From positions 210,412,325 to 210,476,324 of the forward strand of contig OV050030.1 in the NCBI GenBank assembly GCA_920105625.2: 64,000 nt of DNA, given 5' to 3'. The notes beneath the pieces were generated by a model, which saw only the letters and a program-made list of their open reading frames with translations, searched no databases and was not told the origin of the DNA. This document shows positions 34,241 to 45,280 of the stretch, in pieces (position 1 is the first letter of the stretch; each line of letters begins with the position of its first letter). The stretch comes from Clusia tigrina. Taxonomy: Eukaryota; Arthropoda; Insecta; Diptera; Clusiidae. The translations under genes were made by a program, and so were the position numbers.

Positions 34241-34712
34241 AAGACATACTGACCAGATTCGACCAGGAGTTGACAATATTCAATCTGTCGATAATGACAA
34301 TCATGTTGCGTTGAGTAGCGCGGTTTCGGAATAAAATGCAGATCAAACAGTTGAAACATCACATCCTATAAATGATTTAGAAGAATCATCTGAAAATGTA
34401 CCAAAAGAAAAAGAACGTGTTGAATTAACCATGAATAGAAATGAGAATCAAATTAATACGAATAATGTGTATGAAGAAAACATATCTACTAGAATTTTAA
34501 GGCCTAGAGATAAGATCAAAAAAAAGTGTATAAGTAGTTTTTTTTTCTTCTCTATTGAACAATAAAAAATTGGTATTGTGAATTTAAACCTAACATCTTC
34601 TCATTTACGTTAATATATTAAATACTCACCATATTATAACTATCATACATACTCACCTTTTACATGTACACCATACTTTACTTTACTTACCTTATAAGAC
34701 ACATTCATTATA

Positions 34713-34784
34713 CGATTGAGAGTTGACGAATAAAGAAGCAAGAGCGTGAATATCGACCATCTACGTTACTGTCAACACCGCACA
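34713..34784 (+). repeat. 3' LTR end of the Mag-like Gypsy
   Basis: Pairs with 29633-29706 and ends CCGCACA at 34784. The LTR probably starts some 200-300 bases upstream, but with the 5' LTR truncated its start cannot be set. Confidence 0.7.
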
Positions 34785-35249
34785 TTAATAATATAATAAA
34801 AATAAAAATTATGTGTAATTGTTAATTTTCACCGTTTCTTGCTTTGGTTGTCTATTGTAATGATGTATTATTTTTTGTTTCCACTGTTCTGCGAGCTGTA
34901 TATTCCACTGCTGCTGCTGTTGATTTTGTTTCTTCTTATGTGGATATGCTGATGTTGCTGGTGATGTTCTTATTGTTGCTGTCGTTTTTGTTGTTCTTTC
35001 AGTGGATCGCCAACTGTTCTCTTAAAATCGTTTTGAAAGATTTAAATCTTCATCAATGCTAGGATGGCTATAATACTCAGTCTCAACTCTTATCATATAC
35101 AAATTTTTAATAATAACAACACATACGCGCCATATATGCAAACATAACCTATACAAAAAGTCTATGCTGTTCCTCCCCCGCTGTCGTCTCTAACAAAATG
35201 CTAGCTCCTTACGTGTCTCCCTAATACACAAAATATTTTTACATACATA
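34785..35249. other. No gene seen
   Basis: AT-rich with a TGTTGC/TGCTGC-rich patch at 34895-35000. A 72-codon frame there is hydrophobic only because of the T-rich composition and I reject it. Parts of 35070-35248 resemble 36560-37045 on the other side of the mariner. Confidence 0.4.
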
Positions 35250-36535
35250 CGAGGTGTGATCAAAAAATAGCCGTTATTATCAAATTTCGTGAGTTACGTA
35301 TGTTCGATGTTCGCATTTTTTTTCTGTTATGTTGGTACACATGTCTGTTATATATGTTGGCAATACCAACCATTTTGGATTGTCAGTTTGTTTTTGACAG
35401 ATAAAAAGATTAGTCGTGTTTTGGTGTGCTCTTCTATTTTGTACTATTCGAAAAAATGGATCAAAGAAACTGTATTCAGTTTTGTGTAAAAAATGAAATT
35501 AAATGCGCAAGGACATTTGAAATGTTGACTGTGGCCTTTGGCGAGTCTACTATGAGCAGAAGACAAGTTCAATTGTGGTATAACCGGTTTAAGGAAGGCC
35601 GAGAAGATGTCAATGACCATGCTCGTCCTGGGCGCCCGAGCACATCAACAACCGATGAAAACATTGACGCAGTGAAGAAAATGATTTTGGATAATCGTCG
35701 AATCACTATCAGAGAGATTGCTGATGATGTTGGCATATCGTTCGGCTCATGCCAAGCAATTGTTACGGATGTTTTAGGCATGAAACGTGCGGCAGCGAAG
35801 ATTGTTCCAAAATTGCTAAATTTTGAGCAAAAACAACGTCGCATGGACATCGCTCAGGAGCTGTTGAACATCGTCAACGACGATCCAGATTTCCTCAAAA
35901 AGATCATAACTGGTTACGAATCGTGGGTGTATGGCTATGACATTGAAACCAAAGCCCAATCATCCCAATGGAAACGTCCAGATGAGCCTAGACCGAAAAA
36001 GCACGCCAAGTTCGGTCGAACGTAAAGGTTTTGCTGACAGTTTTCTTTGATTGCAATGGCGTGGTGCATCATGAATTCTTGCCACAAGGTCGTACGGTCA
36101 ACAAGGAATACTACTTTGAAGTTATGCACCGTTTGCGAGAAGGAATTCGTCAGAAACGCCCAGAATTGTGGAAAAACCAATAATGGATTTTGCACCATGA
36201 TAACGCACCAGCTCACACATCGATGCTTGTGCGTAATTTTTGTCCAAAAACAAAACCGTTATCATGCCTCAACCAGCGTATTCACCGGACTTGGCCCCCG
36301 ATGACTTTTTCCTCTTTCCAAAACTGAAGACACCGATGAAAGGAAAGCGTTTTGTTACGATTGAGGAGATAAAAGAAAAATCGAAACTGGAGCTGTTGGC
36401 GATACCAAAAAAAGCGTTTCAGAAGTGTTTCGAGGATTGGAAGAAACGCTGGCATAAGTGTATTATATCTGAGGGGAATTACTTTGAAGGGGACAAGATA
36501 GTTGAAAATAACGGTTATTTTTTTGTCAAACCTCG
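35250..36535 (+). mobile_element. Full-length mariner element (DD34D type)
   Basis: 1286 bp between TIRs CGAGGTGTGATCAAAAAATA at the left and the matching TATTTTTTTGTCAAACCTCG at the right (about 28 bp with a few mismatches). TA dinucleotides flank it at 35248-35249 and 36536-36537, the expected target duplication. Inside is one transposase gene with frameshifts. Length is typical for mariner, so no large deletion has occurred. Confidence 0.9.
35456..36520 (+). pseudogene. mariner transposase, frameshifted
   Basis: I choose the start at 35456 (MDQRNCIQFC), the usual N-terminus of this group, over the in-frame ATG 30 bases upstream. The N-terminal paired helix-turn-helix runs through STMSRRQVQLWYNRFKEGRE and ITIREIADDVGISFGSCQAI. 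The first catalytic site reads ITGYESWVYGYD, with Tyr replacing the Asp. Frame breaks at about 36010; then VKVLLTVFFDC and, after a stop at 36181, WILHHDNAPAHTS (second Asp), and after another shift YSPDLAPDDFFLFPKLK (third Asp). Spacing between the second and third Asp fits DD34D. Two shifts, a stop and a lost catalytic residue: dead. Confidence 0.9.
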
Positions 36536-36749
36536 TATATACATATTTAATGTATGCAAACACAACTCAAGAAATTGTATGCTGTTGCTGCCATGCTGGC
36601 AACTTATAATGCACACGCTTCCCAATCAAAAATTTACTTAAGAACAGCCTTAACTCTTATCACATAAAAATATTTCAATAATAACATAACGAACATGCAC
36701 ACCAATCCACACAATATACGAGTATTAACATAAATATATATACGACACA

Positions 36750-37719
<970 letters not shown>

Positions 37720-40148
37720 CGCTTGGTACCTTGTTGCGGTGTAGGGGCTTACTGTTACATGAAAGACGGTGACATGGTCCAGATACGCAAACTAAGAACT
37801 ATCTTCAACGCACAGGTTGAAAGTAGTTTTCTACGATTCCTGCTCAGTCGTTAAGACTAGTTAGTAGTACTGGCCAATACCGAAAGTCTCATTGAGACCG
37901 CCAGATCGCCTAGACACAAACAGCCCTTCGGGGAAGTGCGGCAATTCCTTTACAGACCAATGGCTCACTTTCAGTACGGTCATGTCTCTGCTGGACTTGG
38001 GTCGCCGATTGCCGGGCGGGGGAGAGGGAAAACTCCCTGGGGCAGGGTTCACCAGACCTATTGACCCAAAAAAAACACCCTAAATTCACGGTGGAACAGC
38101 TATGCCAGTGAGCTTGCTTGACGGGCTAGAGTCAAGCTTAATAGCGAACTCCGTACGAGGTCCGGCGAACCTACGGTTTTAGTTAGCCTTACCACGGGGA
38201 CGCCCGTGGGTGACCAAAACGCAAAAAAATTAAATAAAAATATATGGAAAACTTAAGCTTATATGAGACAAAAATGGACTGCACACCTTTAAATGTGCAT
38301 AGTGTGGCTACAATGAGCCAACAGCCATCGTTGGCCGAGGGGCATCTGGTCCCATCGACAATGAAAGCATGCAGCACGACCTGTTGGGGGGGGGGGGGCA
38401 CCCGGTCCCTTACCCGACAGGCCGGATGAAATGGATATCCCACTTAGCCAGGAATCGGCTGGGATGTCTATCTCCTCGGAACAGGAGAGAAATCTTCTTG
38501 ACCCTGCTCCAGAAAACACTCCAAAACTTAGGGTGAAGCTGTCCGGCGCTGGACGTAAACTTTTAAAGCTTTGCTTGCCGGGCGCATATCGCTGGAAACA
38601 GCTCGGTCCTTGGCGGCAAATCCAGCGAACGTGTCTGCGCGATGGACCCCTAAAAGATCCCGTTCAGATGGCTCCATGCCGACATCGAGCTCCAGGCCGA
38701 CAAAGCGGTTTGCACAGGAGGACAACAAAAACATTGATAAAATGTCAATAGTGCCCCCAGCGGACCCGCCGGTTTGTGGTGAGATGAAGGAGGTGGAGAC
38801 CTTACTTGAGGGCGAACCTGGTCCCAGAAAGAAGGGGGCGAGGGTCTCAGAAAGACATGGCGTGCAGGGCGCCTCCTTGGGGGTTCCCTGTTCAAAGCCT
38901 ACTCTAGCGGAGACAGTCTGCTCCAAAAAGATAGGGATTATACCTAGCAATTTCCCGGAATGGATCCCATCTCGTCTGAAAGGGTTAAGACACTGGGTAA
39001 CAAGGTCTACTATGGCTTTGGCAGTGCCCAGATCCGACCTAGACTGAAGGGGATCAGGGCAAAATCTGCTGTTGCAAAAGTAGAGTAGCCAGAAGCCGAA
39101 AACGGGGCCGCTTTTCATTAAGCCAGTACCGAGAGCGGAGAGAAGCAAAACACTCGTGCCCAACGTCCAAAACCATCTGCTCTCTCTGGTAGGCTCAGAA
39201 AATGGGAGAGAAAAGACCCGGAGGCTGCGGAAACTTTCCGGAGCACAAAGGGTGGTTAGATCCGCAAGGGTTGGGTTGGGGAAATAATGTCCCAGGCCCC
39301 ATCACGAACGATAAACTCTTGGAAGTAGCTTCATTGTCTCCAAATAAATCTCCACAGGGCTATAGCAGCTTCTTACAGGCTCAGTGCCTTGGTGGAACAC
39401 CAGTGTCTGGATTTCGTAGCCATTCAGGAACCATGGGCCACAAATGGGCGCAGAAATGGTCTGCAGACAAAAACATGTAAGTTGATCTATGATAATAATG
39501 TTGACCGACCGAGGGCAGCGATGATGATTAACAAAAATATTAAATTCCTCCAAATTTCAGAGCTTCTACAACGTGATTTGGTGGCAGTACAGGCAGAAGT
39601 GCCTAGTGCCAAAAGGAGGAGAACGGTAGTCCTGGCCTCCATGTACTTACCTGGCGACACAGAGGACGCGGTATCGCGCGAGCTCCAGCAGCTTACGGAG
39701 TACTGTCGCACTCGCAGTCTACAGTGGGTGGTGTGCTGCGATGCAAACACGCACCACACGGTATGGGGAAGCACGGACACGAACGTGCGAGGTGAGTCAC
39801 TTCTTGATTTTATTCCGACAAACAATCTGGTGGTGGTGAATAGGGGAGACGAGCCTACCATTATGAATGCCATAAGGGGGGAGGTGTTAGATCTCACCCT
39901 AACTAACGAATTCATGTCAAATAACATTTCTAATTGGAGGGTGCTTAATGGGTTCTCCTTGTCGGACCATAGGTACATTTGCTTTGATCTGGGGGGAGAT
40001 TGGAGGCACCTTCGAAATAAGAAATGTTAGGAAAACCAACTGGTCGATATATAACTTTTGCTTAGAGCAAAATATTGCATGCCTTAATGAAAAAATAAGT
40101 AACTCTCAGGAACTAGATATTGAAGTTAACAAATTAAAAAATATAATT
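37720..40148 (+). mobile_element. LOA-like non-LTR retrotransposon, cut by a Gypsy insertion
   Basis: Plus strand: a GC-richer 5' leader (37720-38410), ORF1 (38413-39047), and the endonuclease of ORF2 (39335-40148). The element is broken off at 40149 by the LTR of the minus-strand Mag-like Gypsy. The reverse transcriptase does not resume beyond that Gypsy at 43579, so a larger deletion accompanies the insertion. Closely similar in organisation to the element at 44987-50226. Confidence 0.75.
38413..39047 (+). pseudogene. LOA-like ORF1 (Gag-like), degraded
   Basis: The frame from 38431 begins MDIPLSQESAGMSISSEQER and reads to SGAGRKLLK, then a one-base shift near 38560 moves to the frame with ISLETARSLAANPANVSARW, RPTKRFAQED and a Pro/Glu-rich stretch ending at 39047. 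This resembles the N-terminal, basic and proline-rich half of LOA-type ORF1 (compare 45281-45871), with the conserved nucleic-acid-binding half missing. A 13-base G run at about 38386 lies just upstream. Identification depends on position upstream of the endonuclease. Confidence 0.55.
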
Positions 40149-40150
40149 GC
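39335..40150 (+). pseudogene. LOA-like ORF2 endonuclease
   Basis: AP-type endonuclease. It starts at LQINLHRAIAASYRLSALVE (39345), equivalent to the first strand of the domain, and continues open for 213 codons from 39389: FVAIQEPWATNG (catalytic Glu), VLASMYLPGD, VVCCDANTHHTVWGSTDTN (the D-N-H box), RGEVLDLTLTN and GFSLSDHRYICFDL (the SDH box). All recognised catalytic boxes are intact. After DWRHLRNKKC the frame shifts and reads RNVRKTNWSIYNFCLEQN, the start of the linker to the reverse transcriptase, then stops at 40157 inside the Gypsy LTR. Confidence 0.85.
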
Positions 40151-40280
40151 AATGTAGTCGCTTAGGTGGTTTGTACTGAACTGATTTATTAAATCACTTA
40201 ACTTAACACAACACCTTAACCTGTTCTTTTACCGTAAAGAGTACTTAACATATATGTAAATAACTTAATACTTAAAAACT
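40149..40280 (-). repeat. 3' LTR of the minus-strand Mag-like Gypsy
   Basis: Shares GCAATGTAGTCGCTTAGGTG through AATAACTTAATACTTA with 43446-43578. Beyond the shared part, in element sense just upstream, AGGGAGAGAG (40291-40282) is a plausible polypurine tract. Confidence 0.8.
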
Positions 40281-40497
40281 CTCTCCCTAAGGTGTATACA
40301 ATTTTAAGAAATATCTTCGAACTTATCTCTATATCAAATGCCAATAAAGAAAATAAAATTAGTATTACATGGTTATATATAAAGAAATTCATAAAAATAA
40401 AATGCAATAAGTATTTCGAAGGTTATTGTTTATAATTAATTTTTACTCGACGTTCTCGCAAAAGTCTTGGCGTTTTCGGCGAGGTCTCCGGCACATC

Positions 40498-41187
40498 TTA
40501 GCCCCCACCATTCTCCACAGCTGACATGTCATGATTTGGACCAATGCTGGTTTCAGTTGCTTTGACTTCATTTTCCGATATACAATTCGATTCTTCAATA
40601 GGATGACCGGCGTTTGGATCATTTACCATATTATAGTCCGGAATCATTTGATCGAGGTGCCTCTTAATAATTCTGTTAGTATGGGCGATCGTGCTATTGT
40701 AAGCACGCGGACCCAATCGCTCCCTGACTGTGGCCTGTCGCCATGTCTTTTTATTTGTATCTGAATAGTCCCTTATGAAAACGGGAGAACCTTCCTCAAA
40801 TAGCTTCTCTCTAATGCCTCTATGATATTTTACATTACCTAACTGCCTCTTTATTATCATATCTTTCACCATAGGAGGTTTTAAGAGGCTGAAGCGATTC
40901 TTTAACTCTCTTCCTAACAAAACCTTAGCTGGCGATTCCCCAGTTGTGCAATGCTGCGCTGATCGATAATCGAACAAAAAGCTGCTAATGATTATGTCTA
41001 TGTCTTCTCCTTGGTTGGCGCTCAGGCTTGCCTCTAACGATTTTTTAAATGTCTTTACAAAATTTTTCGTTGCTGGAAACCCTGGTGGTGTGAGTACATG
41101 CCTAATACCATTCAACTCTAAAAAGTGTTTGTAGTCGGCTAGGTGGTTGGTACTGAACTCACTGTCCGGTAACCCCACAAAATACAT
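40498..41187 (-). pseudogene. Mag-like integrase, C-terminal part, with an LTR-like tag at its start
   Basis: 229 open codons. It opens in the middle of the integrase core: after EFSTNHLADYKHF comes LELNGIRHVLTPPGFPATKN, where the family normally has NG-x-A-E; the catalytic Glu segment is deleted. The C-terminal part is well kept: FDYRSAQHCTTGESPAKVLLG, FEEGSPVFIRDYSDTNKKTW, RERLGPRAYN (GPY module) and a polar tail. The zinc finger and first two core Asp regions are missing. The codons for EFSTNHLADYK coincide with a ~30-bp sequence matching the element's own LTR end (41130-41160). Confidence 0.85.
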
Positions 41188-41339
41188 CCGTATTCCACAG
41201 ATAATTCCGACTTTTTATCTTTCAAAGCGTCCCCTTCCAGAGAATGCACGGCACCCCTGTGAACAGCTTCTTTTAACTTCGCAAGAATAGGGTCCCGAGA
41301 TGTTTCTTTAGCAATCGCTTTGAAATCTAACTTCATTGC

Positions 41340-42534
41340 GTTATTTTCTGAAATAAAATTCACATAATTTTTCCCTACGCTCTCCTGTCTTCCCGCTTGT
41401 TGGGGCAAGCGCGAAAATTGTCGGTGAAATTGTGGGAACCTTTAACATGCCGGATTGTATAATTGAACCCTGACAAAGTGAGGGCCCAGCGCTGTATTCT
41501 GGCTGCTGCCATGACAGGCAAGCCCTTATTTTCCCCAAAAATTTACAGAAGTGGCTTATGGTCAGTCTGTAATACAAACTTGTTGCCCAGTAAATAGTGC
41601 CTAAGCTTAGTCAAGCTTAGCTTCTTAAGCTTCTTTTTGAAGCGCACTATAATTTCTCTCCGCTGCGGTGAGCGCTCGAGAGATAAAAGCAATGGGTTTA
41701 ACACTGCCGTTAGGATACACATGTGAAAGAGTTCCAGCCACTGCCACATTTGAAGCATCCGTTTCCAATATTATTGGATGGCTAAGTTCAAAGGGCGCCA
41801 GAAACCTATGAGATGTGATCTCCTTCTTTAAAGTTTTATAGGCTTCCTGACTTGCTTTTGTCCAACTGTATATTGAATTCTTACGCAACAACGCATATAG
41901 TAGCTCCATTTTATTAGCAAAGTTGGGAATGAACTTAGAGTAATAGTTTACCAATCCCACAAAAGCTCTTACTTCAGATACATTCTTAGGGACAGGTGCC
42001 TCAACTACCGATAGAATTATTTCTCTATTCTTCGATAATCCTTCTGGAGTTATATCAAAACCTAAGTATGAAATTTTTTTTTCAAAGAAAACGCATTTAC
42101 TCTCGTTCAACCGTAAACCGACTTCTTCCAACCTGCTAAGTACCTTTTCTAATGTGCTCTTGTGCTCCTCGAAGGTCGCCCCAAATATGACTATAACGTC
42201 CAAATAATTTACTACATTGGGAATCCCTCGCAAAATATTCTCAACTGTCCTCTGGAATATTGCAGCTGCCGGCTTTAGCCCAAAAGGTAATCGAGTTGCT
42301 TTAATAATGACGATATGCGTACTTAATTTTAGCCTCGAGCCTTTCTTGTGCGAAATATTTATCAAAATCCAGCTTCGATAGTAGTGAACACGCTGCACCT
42401 GAATCCAACATGAAGTCCAACTCAACACCATTGACCTCTGCAGCTACCATAAATGGGGTGGATGAAGAAAATGCTGGGCACCGAGATGTACCAGAGACAC
42501 TAAAAATTGACAAATTATTGACTATTTTCTTCAC
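41340..42534 (-). pseudogene. Mag-like pol: protease, partial reverse transcriptase, RNase H
   Basis: Protease frame 42534-42301 contains LDFMLDSGAACSLL, the DSG active site. It then runs into RT palm sequence in another frame: ATRLPFGLKPAAAIFQRTVE (motif B) follows directly, so RT fingers and motif A are deleted. The catalytic box reads VNYLDVIVIFG, with Val at the second catalytic Asp. The open stretch continues through ISYLGFDITPEGL, VRAFVGLVNYYSKF and RNase H LETDASNVAVAG (to 41625); a frameshift follows, then KLRHYLLGNKFVLQTDHKPL (to 41543) and the start of the integrase region ISRDPILAKLKEAV to ILWGYR (41190). Confidence 0.85.
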
Positions 42535-43365
42535 ATATCACATTAACATCTGCATAACAGACGCTAGCTAAATGCCCAGTTCTTCCGCATTTATTACACG
42601 TCTTATTCCTGTACTTGCAGTTTGCGCTCGTATGATTTCTCCAACCGCAATGCCTGCACTTTTCCTGTACTCCTCTTCTGTTGCTACTGATGTTGTAACT
42701 GTATCCTTTGCTGCTACTCTCTCCGCTTTTGCCCTTGTCACGGCCTTGACCTCGTTTGCCTTTGGATGTTCTAGCGGTTCGTTGAGCTATTGCGTTGACC
42801 GCTAAATCTCCTTCTACCAGTTGCAGTTGTTGTTGCTGTTGCTGTGCAGCGACTTTCGCCTCCACAATCATAGCGATCTTGAGTGCTTTTCCATTGTTAG
42901 CGATTCATCCTCTTCGCATAACCTTTCGAATGACCTTCCCTCCAGTCCGGTTACAAATTTATTTAAGACGAATTCATTTAGCAGGCTGCCAAATTTGCAA
43001 TCCCTGGCTAACCTCTTTAACTTGGCGTACCATACCGAAACTGCTTCGCTCCTATCGCGCGATGCTGTAAAAAACGCTTTGCGCTCCCAAAACACAATCA
43101 CCATTTTCGAATAATGTAATTCCAGAAGCGCACACAGCTGGTCATATGTCTTGCTTGCGGGCAAATCAGGGTCACACAAATCCCTTAATAACCCGTAGGC
43201 TTCCATACCGATGGCTTTCAATAAAACTGATCGCTTCACTTGGTCTTCTTGACACGAAATTTCGATAAAATGGGAGTCCAATACCTCCACCCAATTCCTC
43301 CAGCTGTCAAGATGCGGACGAAATTCGCGCATACACGTTGTTGTTGTTGTGGTTGCGAGCACCAC
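42515..43365 (-). pseudogene. Mag-like gag with CCHC zinc knuckles
   Basis: Capsid and nucleocapsid. From 43365: MREFRPHLDSWRNWVEVLDS, FIEISCQEDQVKRSVLLKAI, DPDLPASKTYDQLCALLELH, FWERKAFFTASRDRSEAVSV, and FVTGLEGRSFERLCEEDESL, the Gag core. A one-base shift near 42870 joins to the second frame (42871-42515), which has a poly-Gln run (encoded around 42815-42850), a basic stretch, and two knuckles CRHCGWRNHTSANC and CNKCGRTGHLASVC. Apart from this shift the gene is nearly complete. The shift could be decay or a programmed frameshift, but it lies mid-Gag, so decay is likelier. Confidence 0.85.
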
Positions 43366-43445
43366 TCTTTCAGTTACCGTAGCAATTATAAATTTTTTGT
43401 GTACTACACTAATTACTTTTTACTTTGTCTTTTTTACGCTCGTCG

Positions 43446-43578
43446 CCATTGCAATGTAGTCGCTTAGGTGGTTGGTACTGAATTCTTTTATTAAATCTCT
43501 GAACTTAAAACAACACCTTAACCTATTCTTATACCGTAAAGAGTACTTTACATGTATGTAAATAACTTAATACTTAAC
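43446..43578 (-). repeat. 5' LTR of the minus-strand Mag-like Gypsy
   Basis: Partner of 40149-40280. In sense it ends GCGACTACATTGCAA and is followed by TGGCGACGAGCG, a primer-binding-type site similar to TGGCGACGATG at 29709. Confidence 0.8.
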
Positions 43579-44986
43579 TGTTGGGTAGCTCCATTTGCAT
43601 CACAATCTGGCAAGCCTAACGCGAACTCAACGAAAGATGTTAAACTAGAATAAGATAAAGAATAAATGGGCAGTCGTGTAATGACCATTTAATTGAACCA
43701 TTGCGTTTTTCCTTCGGGCTCTAAATAAATAAGTGTAATACACAACATTAACAATAAGTGAAACGGTTCGGGCCTATCAATTAGAGCTGATGAAGCTCGT
43801 TAATGATACAATGAGACCCGTGCGTCATACACCAGTGCAGGAAAGAAGCACAGCAGCTGTAGAGATGGAGAATGTGCCCCTAAATAAGGTAGTTGAAAAC
43901 AGAGAGAAGTTAGTGGAATTGACAACCAACAGGTTAGTATTAAAGAGGAGAATACAATCAATTCCAATTCAAATGGCGAAGAGCAAAATTCTGACAATAG
44001 GCCAACAAATCAGAACGATGAGGACTCGTCAATTGTTCAAAATATTTTCGAAATATTGTCAGACGATAATTCTGATGATAACAGTATTAGAATTGAAAAA
44101 GGTAACACCAAATTAATTCAAAGTCTCCAAGATCAATCTTCTTTGGACTCTTCCATATACTTATCAAAGATTTAGTAGCACCTCCCCTCTCACAAAATAC
44201 GAGCCTTAGTGACCATAGGAAACAGAGGACCGAAATCACCAGTCAAAGTGATTCCAAAAAATCAGTCGATAAATCTTTATCTTTAGTTACAAAAAGAAAA
44301 TGGTGCTGCTGCAGACTCTAAAAGTAGTACTTCATCGATTGGATCGAAGACAAAACCTACCAGGCATCAAGTAAAAATTATGTGAATAGAGTGAATGAAC
44401 CTAATTATATTGCGAGTGTTCGTCCAACTGTACAACTTAAGGATCAGACGATTATACTTCGATAGAAGCAATTGTACTGGCCAGTCCAAATCTTACATTC
44501 GAATAATTAAGAGAGTGAGAGGACGAATCGATAGGAGTAATAAATAATAGATAAATAGAACTCTTACACGTGTCGAGAGCCGCAATTGTGGAGCGTCTGT
44601 GAAGCATCAAATGCTACGTAGCTGAGTTGATGCTAAGGTATGTGAAAAAGGAATTGGTTAATAGGTGCTTTATAAGGTATAATAAATATATTCCTGTGTC
44701 GTCCGTTCGATACGTATGCTGGTGATCGTATAAGGTACCATGGTATAATAAGTCTTGTTCGTAACAACAATTAAAATTAAAAAACTTAACCTATTAAGAA
44801 AAATTATCGTAATGGATAATCCAAGTCAAGCTCGAACATGAATTTCACCATTTTTAATTCCGGTTCGGGGTTGCATTGAAAGTTTTTCACACGAAATTTG
44901 TGTTCTCTTATTACAGTTTTATAAAAGATTAAATTAGCACTATACTGATATAGGTACATTGTCTTATTTATTTCTTAACTTGTCGA
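43579..44986. other. Unassigned; possible retroelement remnant
   Basis: Plus-strand frames near 43790-44180 have an Asn/Asp/Ser-rich composition (for example NSDNRPTNQNDEDSSIVQNI) that looks coding but matches no domain I know. Further on there are only short frames. The segment from about 44820 to 44986 is AT-rich and leads into the LOA-like element. Confidence 0.35.
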
Positions 44987-45280
44987 ATGTCTTCGGAGCA
45001 TGAACGCACCCTGCAGAACTTTTTCTCGTCGTTCGTAAATGTTCGTTTTGCCAGTAAGAGATTAATTAATCCGTGTTGGATTTGCCTGACATCCCATCGG
45101 ACGCGTCCCCAGGTGGCGGATAGGGGGACCCTTGGTAGGCAAATGACATTACTTCTGAACCTCTTAGGAGAGGCGGGAGTTATGGCTGTCTGTCTATCAC
45201 AATGATGGTATAGAGAATGGGTACCATCCGCGGACCAAACTGGCTAGGGAGGAGTCCCGAACAGAAACCCATGTCTGGCG

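Larger units (their letters stand above)
29633..34784 (+). mobile_element. Mag-like Ty3/Gypsy retrotransposon with nested Jockey fragment
   Basis: Plus strand. A 5' LTR remnant (29633-29706) and the end of a 3' LTR (34713-34784) share about 72 bases (CGATTGAGAGTTGA to CGCACA) with about seven differences. TTTGGCGACGATG follows the 5' LTR, as expected of a primer-binding site. Inside are gag (30170-30594), protease/reverse transcriptase/RNase H (30598-32178) and integrase (33420-34240). Between RNase H and integrase a Jockey 3' end has inserted, plus unassigned sequence. Protein style matches the Mag-like (K02A2.6-like) lineage; compare the copy at 40149-43578. Confidence 0.8.
40149..43578 (-). 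mobile_element. Mag-like Ty3/Gypsy retrotransposon, internally deleted
   Basis: Minus strand, with LTRs at 43446-43578 (5') and 40149-40280 (3') that are about 90 percent alike over 130 bp. TGGCGACGAGCG follows the 5' LTR in sense (43445-43430), a primer-binding-type site like that at 29707. Order in sense: gag and zinc knuckles (43365-42515), protease (42534-42301), partial reverse transcriptase and RNase H (42340-41340), partial integrase (41187-40498). About 3.4 kb, shorter than the family because three internal deletions removed RT fingers, integrase finger and first core half. It lies within the LOA-like element at 37.7-40.1 kb. Confidence 0.85.

Noticed and set aside
34844..35062. 72-codon hydrophobic frame
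   Set aside because: T-rich, TGCTGC-type composition. No homology-like motif and no start context.
42860..42880. Programmed frameshift between the two Gag frames of the minus-strand Gypsy
   Set aside because: The shift lies inside Gag, upstream of the zinc knuckles, not at a Gag-Pol boundary, and no slippery heptamer is obvious. Decay is simpler.
43579..43747. A short LTR from TGTTGGG to CACAACA next to the Gypsy 5' LTR
   Set aside because: No partner copy, no primer-binding-like site after it, and the boundaries are the commonest chance motif.
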